A stretch of DNA of 5,232 nt from an uncultured bacterium (GTDB lineage Bacteria > Eisenbacteria > RBG-16-71-46 > CAIMUX01): positions 1-5,232 of the forward strand of contig CAMPIC010000260.1 in the NCBI GenBank assembly GCA_946886185.1, read 5' to 3'. Each line of letters opens with the position of its first letter. The first letter of the stretch is position 1. This document shows positions 1-4,758 of this stretch, one piece after another. The notes beneath the pieces were generated by a model. That model was not told the origin of the DNA. It ran no database searches and saw only the letters and a program-made list of their open reading frames with translations. The position numbers and the translations under genes were made by a program.

Positions 1-633
1 GTACTGGATGCGCGCGAAGGACCGATCGTGCTCGGACCGCACACCCAAGTATTTCCTCACACCTGGATCCGCGGTCCGTTCCACGCGGTGGGCGATTCGC
101 AACTCCTCGGCGGACGGATCGGCGGAGGAACGGCGTTGGGGCCGCAATGCCGCGTGCGCGGCGAAGTGGAAGCGAGCGTGTTCCTCGGCTTCGACAACAA
201 GGCGCACGACGGATTCGTCGGTCATAGCTATCTCGGCGAGTGGGTGAACCTGGGAGCGCTCACCACCACGAGCGATCTCAAGAACAACTACGGCACGGTC
301 CACCTGGAGATCGGCAGTCGCAAAGTGGACACCGGATCGAGAAAAGTCGGCAGCTTTCTCGGTGATCACGTCAAGACGCGCATCGGGACGATGCTCAACA
401 CCGGAGCGGTGGTCGGACTCGGTGCGAACCTCTTTGCGGGAGATGCGGTGTTTCCGAAGTGGGTGCCCGACTTCTCGTGGGGAGGAGCGGCGCACTCCGA
501 ATCGTATGCTCTGGACCGCTTCCTCGCGACCACCCGGATCGTGATGGGCCGGCGCCAGGTGGAGTGGACGCCCGCGATCGAAGCGATGCTGCGCGCCGCC
601 TATCAAGCATCCACCGGGAGCCCGACACCGTGA
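1..633 (+). CDS. GlmU-like sugar nucleotidyltransferase/acyltransferase, C-terminal part (5' truncated by window edge)
   Basis: The open frame runs from base 1 without a credible start, so 210 C-terminal residues are visible and the N-terminus, expected to hold the nucleotidyltransferase domain, is outside. The visible part is hexapeptide-like, as in a left-handed beta-helix: GPIVLG (7-12), GPFHAV (25-30), ALGPQCRVRGEV (45-56). Then comes a block diagnostic for the family: NKAHDGFVGHSYLGEWVNLG (66-85) followed by TTTSDLKNNYG (88-98). It resembles the GlmU acetyltransferase region around its catalytic GH-x-YLG motif, with G74-H75 in that position here. GDHVKTRIGTMLNTGAVVG (121-139) and FPKWVPDFSWGG (151-162) match the 'alternative GlmU' proteins of Bacteroidetes and relatives. 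Known role of such proteins: making UDP-GlcNAc-type precursors for cell envelope sugars in the cytoplasm. The exact substrate is not visible. It ends at TGA 631-633, inside the first copy of a duplicated segment, and galT follows 141 bp later. Confidence 0.85.
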   Translation, partial: VLDAREGPIVLGPHTQVFPHTWIRGPFHAVGDSQLLGGRIGGGTALGPQCRVRGEVEASVFLGFDNKAHDGFVGHSYLGEWVNLGALTTTSDLKNNYGTVHLEIGSRKVDTGSRKVGSFLGDHVKTRIGTMLNTGAVVGLGANLFAGDAVFPKWVPDFSWGGAAHSESYALDRFLATTRIVMGRRQVEWTPAIEAMLRAAYQASTGSPTP

Positions 634-721
634 TGCGCGAGAGAGCCGCGACATGCCACTGCGCGGGAAGGATGCTGATGCCCGCGCTGAGACGAGATCC
701 AGTCGTAGGACGTCGGGTAAT
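612..721 (+). repeat. Partial tandem duplication, upstream diverged copy
   Basis: This is the first of two adjacent copies of the GlmU-end/galT-start junction. It begins with a 21-bp segment (612-632) that is identical at 722-742. A 45-nt unlike spacer follows, then 678-721, which matches the galT start at 775-818. Over the slightly longer span 678-724 against 775-821, 40 of 47 positions are identical by eye. The offset is 110 bp for the left part and 97 bp for the right part, so the spacers differ by 13 bp. Confidence 0.8.
666..672 (+). promoter_or_regulatory. Ribosome binding site of the vestigial galT start
   Basis: GGAAGGA stands 5 nt upstream of the ATG at 678. It is a near copy of the AGGAAGGA before the real galT start, so the duplicated remnant kept translation-initiation signals as well as coding sequence. 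Confidence 0.5.
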
Positions 722-746
722 CACCGGGAGCCCGACACCGTGGTGA
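678..746 (+). pseudogene. Vestigial galT 5' fragment / possible 22-codon leader ORF
   Basis: An ATG at 678 with its own ribosome binding site opens the reading MPALRRDPVVGRRVIT, which parallels the galT start MPELRRDPIVGRWVII. It then runs into the second copy of the 21-bp repeat (GSPTPW) and stops at TGA 744-746, 28 nt before the galT ATG. An alternative in-frame ATG lies at 672. Of the seven base differences from galT over 47 bp, three are silent (one Pro and two Val codons), three give I-to-V, E-to-A and W-to-R, and one falls in the last, incomplete codon. No catalytic domain remains. It may be a dead remnant of a duplication or a small translated leader that affects galT initiation. The sequence shows the homology clearly; any function is guesswork. 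Confidence 0.6.
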
Positions 747-818
747 CAATCCTCCGCCTCAGGAAGGACCCGGCATGCCCGAGCTGAGACGAGATCCGAT
801 CGTGGGACGTTGGGTGAT
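722..818 (+). repeat. Partial tandem duplication, downstream copy (intact galT start)
   Basis: This is the second copy. The 21-bp exact repeat lies at 722-742, then a 32-nt spacer carrying the galT ribosome binding site, then the true galT start from 775. The galT reading frame continues past the end of the repeat, which marks this copy as the functional one. Confidence 0.8.
761..768 (+). promoter_or_regulatory. galT ribosome binding site
   Basis: AGGAAGGA lies 6 nt before the ATG at 775, a strong Shine-Dalgarno match with good spacing that supports this start. Confidence 0.75.
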
Positions 819-1785
819 CATCGCCGCCGAGCGGGATCAACGGCCCACCGACTTCAAACCGGAGAAAACCGAGTCGAGCGGCGGTCCGTGTCCCTTCTGC
901 CCGGGAAACGAGGCCAAAACACCTCCCGAGGTCTATGCCGAACGTCCCAAAGGCGGAACTCCCGACGGAGCCAACTGGACGGTGCGCGTCGTCTCCAACA
1001 AGTTTCCCGCGCTCCAGATCGAAGGCGAGCTCGATCGAAGAGGCGAGGGGATCTACGACATGATGAACGGTCTCGGCGCGCACGAGGTCGTGATCGAGAC
1101 TCCCGCGCACGCATCCGAGCTCGCTCTGCTTCCGCTCGAACAGCTCGCGGCGGTGACGCGCGCGTATCGCGCCCGCATCCTCGATCTCGCGAAGGATCAC
1201 CGTTTCCGTTACATCCAGATCTTCAAGAACCACGGCGCTCCAGCAGGAGCCACTCTCGAGCACAGCCACACCCAGCTCATCGCGACTCCGATCGTGCCGC
1301 GCCGAGTCGATGAAGAGATCAAGGGGTTCGCGCAGCATTTCGAGCTGAAGGAGCGCTGCGTGCTCTGCGATGTGATCCATCAGGAGATCGAGTCGCAAAA
1401 GCGAGTGGTCGCGGAGTCGGAGGAGTTCATCGCCGTGGTGCCGTTCGCGGCGCGCTTCCCCTACGAGACGTGGGTGATGCCGAAGTTCCATGCGGCCGCG
1501 TTCGAACAGCTCACCGATGATCAGATCAGCACCTTCGCCAAGATTTTCAGCGAGACTCTGAGCCGGATCCACGCGACCCTGAACGGACCGCCTTACAACT
1601 ACGTGCTCCACACCGCGCCGGTGAACGATCCGAAGGGCCCGCACCAGTACCACTGGCATTTCGAGATCATGCCGAAGGTGACCAAGGTCGCCGGGTTCGA
1701 ATGGGGGACCGGCTTCTACATCAACCCGATCCCTCCGGAAGTCGCCGCGGGACACTTGCGCAACGCCCTGCCGGCCACGAAGTAA
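775..1785 (+). CDS. galT: Galactose-1-phosphate uridylyltransferase family protein (HIT-superfamily nucleotidylyltransferase)
   Basis: This 336-residue protein is full length for GalT. The family moves a nucleotidyl group between a sugar nucleotide and a sugar-1-phosphate through a covalent histidine intermediate, in the cytoplasm (Leloir pathway). Visible landmarks: N-terminal RRDPIVGRWVIIA (5-17); zinc-site CPFC with C39 and C42; a probable third zinc ligand H112 in PAHASEL; active site HSHTQ (163-167), where H163 matches the zinc-binding and H165 the nucleophilic histidine of E. coli HPHGQ. A second CVLC pair lies at 195-198. VVPFAARFPYETWVMPK (221-237) is the GalT C-terminal domain signature, and H279 plus HWH (293-295) match the structural-metal histidines. 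The start is fixed by AGGAAGGA 6 nt upstream. The gene lies between a GlmU-like and a GlgA-like gene, so it may serve glycogen or envelope sugar-nucleotide metabolism rather than galactose use. ADP-glucose phosphorylase-type activity cannot be excluded. No epimerase or galactokinase is visible. Confidence 0.92.
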   Translation: MPELRRDPIVGRWVIIAAERDQRPTDFKPEKTESSGGPCPFCPGNEAKTPPEVYAERPKGGTPDGANWTVRVVSNKFPALQIEGELDRRGEGIYDMMNGLGAHEVVIETPAHASELALLPLEQLAAVTRAYRARILDLAKDHRFRYIQIFKNHGAPAGATLEHSHTQLIATPIVPRRVDEEIKGFAQHFELKERCVLCDVIHQEIESQKRVVAESEEFIAVVPFAARFPYETWVMPKFHAAAFEQLTDDQISTFAKIFSETLSRIHATLNGPPYNYVLHTAPVNDPKGPHQYHWHFEIMPKVTKVAGFEWGTGFYINPIPPEVAAGHLRNALPATK

Positions 1786-2230
1786 TTCCGGCGCTTGTAG
1801 GTCCACAACAAGTTGATACGCAATCGCTTACGACAACGGTGCGGCCTTCGCCGCCGAACATTGCGTCGTCTAATCGGCACTCTAATCGGGCGTCAATCCG
1901 GCTACGGTGCGGCCACTCCCGCCTTGGCGTAGGGGCAGGCAGGCCAGCAAGCAAGCGCGCGGAAGCGTGGCCGGTTCGGTGAGCAAGGCGTGGGCGCCAG
2001 GAATGAAGACCGGCAAGTGGCTCGCCGATAGGTAGGGACGGTGGTGCCGATTCCCGGAACCGCGACCCGCAAATCCGTGAATAAGATGCTGTGATCGCTT
2101 CGTCTCCTTGCTGAGGGAGCCTGTCTGGAGGCGAAGGGTCGAGATCAGCGCTAGCCGCCGCGTCAGTCGTCGTGACGGCGCTGCAAACGGCGATGGAGCC
2201 GTTCGGAATCCCCAAGGAGTCTTCGGTCCC
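1786..2230. other. 445-bp intergenic region without a recognisable gene
   Basis: Frames crossing this stretch are low-complexity, Arg/Pro/Ser-rich and match nothing known to me. No tRNA or riboswitch fold is apparent. Small structures seen: an 11-bp direct repeat (ACGGTGCGGCC at 1836-1846 and 1904-1914), a 9-bp direct repeat with 12-bp period (TCTAATCGG at 1869-1877 and 1881-1889), and a 5-bp stem with 7-nt loop (CGTCA 2161-2165, TGACG 2173-2177). The stretch probably holds the promoter and leader of the downstream GlgA-like gene, but I see no convincing -35/-10 pair. A TAAGAT at 2082-2087 lacks a matching -35. Confidence 0.6.
2214..2219 (+). promoter_or_regulatory. Ribosome binding site that fixes the GlgA-like start
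   Basis: AAGGAG lies 11 nt before the ATG at 2231. It selects this start over an upstream in-frame TTG at 2108, whose 41-codon extension is Arg-rich and unlike any GlgA N-terminus. Confidence 0.65.
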
Positions 2231-3715
2231 ATGCCTCACGAAATTGCGATCGCTGCCACCGAGATGCGTCCCTACTGCCAGGTCGGGGACCTCGCCGTCT
2301 TCGTCGATTCGCTCGCGCGCGAGCTCCGCAAGCGGGACCACGGCGTCACGGTGTTCTTGCCACGTTACGGGGAGATCGAGTCGACCGACACGCTGATCAC
2401 GCGCCGCACCGGCACCGTTCCCGTCATCATGGGAGAGGACAGCATCCCGGCGGAGATTCGGCTGACCGAGGTTCCGAGCACGGGAGTGCGGATCGTCTGG
2501 ATCGGCAACCAGGAGTACTTCGGCCGCGCCGGTCTCTACGTGGATCCGCAGACCGGCCAGGAATGGGACGACAACGCCGCGCGCTGGATCTTTTTCAGCA
2601 AGGCGATCGTCGCAAGCCTCGCGGCGCTCGACATACACCCCGATCTGATTCATCTGAACGATCACCAGACCGCGCTCGTGCCGCTGCTGCTGCGCGAGGG
2701 GAGCGACACCCCCGAGCATCTGCGCACTCTCGGAACGCTCTTCTCGATCCACGAGATCGGGTTGCAAGGAATCTATGAGCGCTCGGTTCTGCCGTGGATC
2801 GGCTTGCGCAACGGCCTCTCTGCGCCGCTCGGTCCGCTCGAGTATTTCGGGCGCGTCAACTTGATGAAGTCGGCGCTCGTCTCCGCGGATGTGATCTCGA
2901 CCGTGAGTCCGACGCATGCAGAGCGCATCCAGAGCTCGCCGGAAATGGGCGCCGGCCTCGATGGGATCCTCCGCACGAGGCGCGCCGATCTGGTCGGGAT
3001 CCTGCATGGGATCGATACCGAGTCGTGGAACCCTGCGACCGACGAGCATCTGCCGTATCGGTTCAGCGTTCAGAATCTGCAGGGAAAGCAGAACGACAAG
3101 ATCCGGCTTCTCGAATCGTTGGAGCTGCCGGTCGAGCCCACCGTGCCGCTCATCGGGATGCTCGGCCCGGTGCGCGCCGATCTCGGCTTCGAGATCCTGG
3201 AAGCGATCGCCGGCGATTTGCTGGGCGAGCGCGTCAAGCTCGCGGTGCTCGGAAGTGGCGATCCTGAGCTCGAGGAAGGTCTGCAGCGGCTGCGCAAAGC
3301 GTTCCCGCAGAAGCTCGCGTGGATTCGGGAGCCAGGAGCGCCGTTCGAGCGGCTCTTGTTCGCGGGATCGGATCTGTTCCTGTTCGCGCCGCGCCGCGTG
3401 GCGTGCGGTCAGACGCAGATGCGCGCGATGCGGTACGGCGCGGTGCCGATCGTGCACGCCACCGGCGGATTGATCGACACCGTGCGCCCCTTCCGCGCGC
3501 AGATCGGCAGGGGAGAGGGGTTCGTCTTTCGCGAGTACACGGGGGGAGCGCTCCTCGACGCGTGCGTCAGCGCGATCGCCGCGTATGGGAAAACCAACTC
3601 CTGGAAGCGCCTCGTCCAGCACATCATGCGCATCGACCACTCCTGGTCGAACGCGGCGCGCGCCTTCGAGCCCGTCTACGCGCGGCTCCTCGCGAAAACC
3701 CACGGCGACGCGTAG
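2231..3715 (+). CDS. Glycogen/starch synthase (GlgA, GT5) homologue with catalytic residues replaced; probable pseudoenzyme
   Basis: This 494-residue protein is close to GlgA length (E. coli 477). GlgA elongates alpha-1,4-glucan from ADP-glucose and has a two-Rossmann GT-B fold. Conserved landmarks: an N-terminal strand then EMRP (11-14); DNAARWIFFSKA (114-125); IHLND (140-144); FSIHEIGLQG (171-180), keeping the equivalent of H161; STVSPTHAERI (223-233); LHGIDTESWNPATD (258-271); VLGSGDPELEEG (339-350); CGQTQ (392-396); TGGLIDTV (411-418). Key E. coli residues are lost: the K15-T-G-G loop reads QVGD (17-20), D21 becomes V23, R300 becomes P313, K305 becomes L318, and the catalytic E377 becomes V390 in RRVACG, where GlgA has RFEPCG. 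The frame is intact with no stop or frameshift, so the protein is probably made. It may bind glucan or regulate, or act on another donor. Alignment was by eye; the family call is firm, the loss of activity is inference. Confidence 0.88.
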   Translation: MPHEIAIAATEMRPYCQVGDLAVFVDSLARELRKRDHGVTVFLPRYGEIESTDTLITRRTGTVPVIMGEDSIPAEIRLTEVPSTGVRIVWIGNQEYFGRAGLYVDPQTGQEWDDNAARWIFFSKAIVASLAALDIHPDLIHLNDHQTALVPLLLREGSDTPEHLRTLGTLFSIHEIGLQGIYERSVLPWIGLRNGLSAPLGPLEYFGRVNLMKSALVSADVISTVSPTHAERIQSSPEMGAGLDGILRTRRADLVGILHGIDTESWNPATDEHLPYRFSVQNLQGKQNDKIRLLESLELPVEPTVPLIGMLGPVRADLGFEILEAIAGDLLGERVKLAVLGSGDPELEEGLQRLRKAFPQKLAWIREPGAPFERLLFAGSDLFLFAPRRVACGQTQMRAMRYGAVPIVHATGGLIDTVRPFRAQIGRGEGFVFREYTGGALLDACVSAIAAYGKTNSWKRLVQHIMRIDHSWSNAARAFEPVYARLLAKTHGDA

Positions 3716-3744
3716 CCGTCCATCCAAATCAGTTGGACCCGCGT

Positions 3745-3848
3745 CCGGAGCGGGAGTGGTCGGCAGGGCGGTCGCGTGATCACTCCCGGAGCCGGAGTGG
3801 TTGGCATGGCGGTCGCGTGATCACTCCCGGAGCGGGAGTGCATGGCAC
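3745..3848. repeat. 41-bp tandem repeat, about 2.5 copies, with embedded palindrome
   Basis: Two full units (3745-3785 and 3786-3826) and a partial third from 3827 repeat with an exact 41-bp period. The shared core is GGCGGTCGCGTGATCACTC, containing the 8-bp palindrome GTGATCAC at 3776-3783 and 3817-3824. Each unit junction carries a 19-nt inverted repeat. At 3822-3840 it is perfect: CACTCCCG, loop GAG, CGGGAGTG. At 3781-3799 it has one mismatch, and at 3740-3758 it is degenerate. The array is non-coding and lies just downstream of the GlgA-like gene. It could form RNA hairpins that end or protect transcripts, or be a REP-like element. Confidence 0.85.
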
Positions 3849-3916
3849 GAATCTCGCATGGATTGACGTCGTCGGGCGCTAATCTGAGTGCCTGCGAGCG
3901 TCTCTCCTTTCCGTGT

Positions 3917-3921
3917 GGAGG
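3917..3921 (+). promoter_or_regulatory. Ribosome binding site that fixes the channel start
   Basis: GGAGG lies 8 nt before the ATG at 3930. It supports that start over the in-frame GTG at 3888, which has no comparable site. Confidence 0.7.
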
Positions 3922-3929
3922 TTCAACCA

Positions 3930-4664
3930 ATGTCACACTCCGGCCGGTCCGAGCACGACGGCGCCTACCTGCTCTTCATCCTCGTCCTGAGCGCCGCCGG
4001 CGTGGTGCTCGTGTTTCTTCAGACCGTCGTTCCTCTGCAGCCGGACACGAAGATCATTCTCGAGTACGTCGATACGGTGATCTGCGTGCTGTTCCTGGTC
4101 GACTTCCTCGTGACGCTCCTTCAAAGCCCCAGCAAGGTGCGGTATCTGGTGACATGGGGTTGGCTCGATCTGCTCTCGAGCATCCCGACGGTGGCCCTGT
4201 TCCGCGTGGGGCGGCTCGCGCGAATCGCGAGAATCGTCCGCGTGCTGCGAGGGATCCGATCGAGTCGCACGCTGATCGCGTTCATCCTGGAGCGGCGCGC
4301 GCAGAGCAGCCTTCTCGCCGCGGTCCTGATCTCGATCCTCCTCCTCGTGCTCGGCAGCGTGGCGATGCTGCAGATCGAGCACGGACAGGCGTCCAACATC
4401 CGCGGAGCCAAGGATGCGTTCTGGTGGACCGTCGTCACGCTCACGACCGGAGGGTTCGGCGACCGCTATCCAGTCACGACAGAAGGACGGATCGTGGCCG
4501 CGGTCCTCATGGTGGCGGGCGTCGCCCTTATCGGCATTCTCACTGGGTTCGTCGCCTCATGGTTTCTAGCGCCGTCCAAGCGGCGCGACGCGCGAGAGAT
4601 CGATCTCTTGCGTCAGGAGATCGCGGACATCAAGCGGCTGATCGAGACGAGTTCGGCGAAGTAG
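3930..4664 (+). CDS. Voltage-gated-type potassium channel, six transmembrane segments
   Basis: This 244-residue inner-membrane protein of the Ion_trans (Kv-like) family should open a K+-selective pore as a tetramer. Segments: S1 about 12-33; S2 43-64 with acidic D48 and D58; S3 71-91 with W78-L-D80 and P86; S4 92-110 with arginines at every third position (92, 95, 98, 101, 104, 107, 110), a classic voltage sensor; S5 125-148; pore helix AFWWTVVTL (163-171); filter TTGGFGD (172-178); S6 about 185-213. A charged tail (217-242, around REIDLLRQEIADIKRLIE) has heptad-like spacing and may be a short coiled coil that aids tetramer assembly. The filter departs from the usual TTVGYGD: Val to Gly and Tyr to Phe. 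No ligand-binding RCK or cyclic-nucleotide domain follows. The start is set by GGAGG 8 nt upstream. Flanking genes give no functional clue. Confidence 0.9.
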   Translation: MSHSGRSEHDGAYLLFILVLSAAGVVLVFLQTVVPLQPDTKIILEYVDTVICVLFLVDFLVTLLQSPSKVRYLVTWGWLDLLSSIPTVALFRVGRLARIARIVRVLRGIRSSRTLIAFILERRAQSSLLAAVLISILLLVLGSVAMLQIEHGQASNIRGAKDAFWWTVVTLTTGGFGDRYPVTTEGRIVAAVLMVAGVALIGILTGFVASWFLAPSKRRDAREIDLLRQEIADIKRLIETSSAK

Positions 4665-4673
4665 CGTGGGTGC

Positions 4674-4692
4674 CACTCCCGGAGCGGGCGTG
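4674..4692. repeat. Dispersed copy of the 19-nt palindrome, possible bidirectional transcript-end hairpin
   Basis: CACTCCCG, loop GAG, CGGGCGTG: one mismatch from the perfect copy at 3822-3840. It lies 10 bp after the channel stop, in the 94-bp gap between two convergent genes. There is no T-run on either side, so it is not a classical intrinsic terminator, but its place suits a shared transcript end. The rest of the gap holds only a short direct repeat, TACCGACT at 4695-4702 and 4707-4714. Confidence 0.65.
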
Positions 4693-4758
4693 ATTACCGA
4701 CTGCGCTACCGACTCGTTATCGCGTCGTCGGTTGACGCCGCGGTCCGGCCAGCTCGAC

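Larger units (their letters stand above)
3716..3929. other. Intergenic region carrying the 41-bp tandem repeats
   Basis: This 214-bp gap between the GlgA-like gene and the channel gene is dominated by the repeats at 3745-3848. Just after the GlgA-like stop is a weak 5-bp hairpin, TCCAA (3723-3727) with TTGGA (3733-3737), lacking a T-run. A TTGACG at 3863-3868 resembles a -35 box, but the best -10-like match (TAATCT, 3880-3885) is only 11 bp away, so no promoter is called. Confidence 0.5.

Noticed and set aside
28..30. GTG as the start of the GlmU-like gene
   Set aside because: The frame is open to base 1 and the residues before it (VLDAREGPI) are typical internal sequence of the family, so the gene is cut by the window edge.
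721..1806. 361-codon open frame on the minus strand
   Set aside because: Antisense shadow of galT; the plus strand carries the full set of GalT motifs.
1812..1840. Promoter with TTGATA as the -35 box
   Set aside because: 17 bp downstream there is only ACGGTG, which is not a plausible -10 box.
2108..2230. 41-codon N-terminal extension of the GlgA-like protein from a TTG start
   Set aside because: The extension is Arg-rich and unlike GlgA, whose first strand begins right after the start. AAGGAG upstream of 2231 supports the ATG there.
1721..3727. 668-codon open frame on the minus strand
   Set aside because: It is antisense to the GlgA-like gene and the end of galT. Its Arg/Glu/Asp/His-rich product matches no family, and long antisense frames are expected in GC-rich coding DNA.
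3745..3848. CRISPR array
   Set aside because: The repeats are contiguous with no unique spacers, and there are only about 2.5 units.
3888..3929. GTG start 14 codons upstream for the channel
   Set aside because: There is no ribosome binding site near 3888, whereas GGAGG stands 8 nt before the ATG at 3930.
4674..4692. Classical rho-independent terminator
   Set aside because: A stem-loop is present but no T-run follows on either strand, so it is listed as a palindromic repeat with only a possible transcript-end role.
3842..4693. 283-codon plus-strand frame overlapping the channel gene
   Set aside because: It is Arg/Pro/Ala-rich shadow sequence in another frame; the channel frame has clear transmembrane segments, S4 and a filter.
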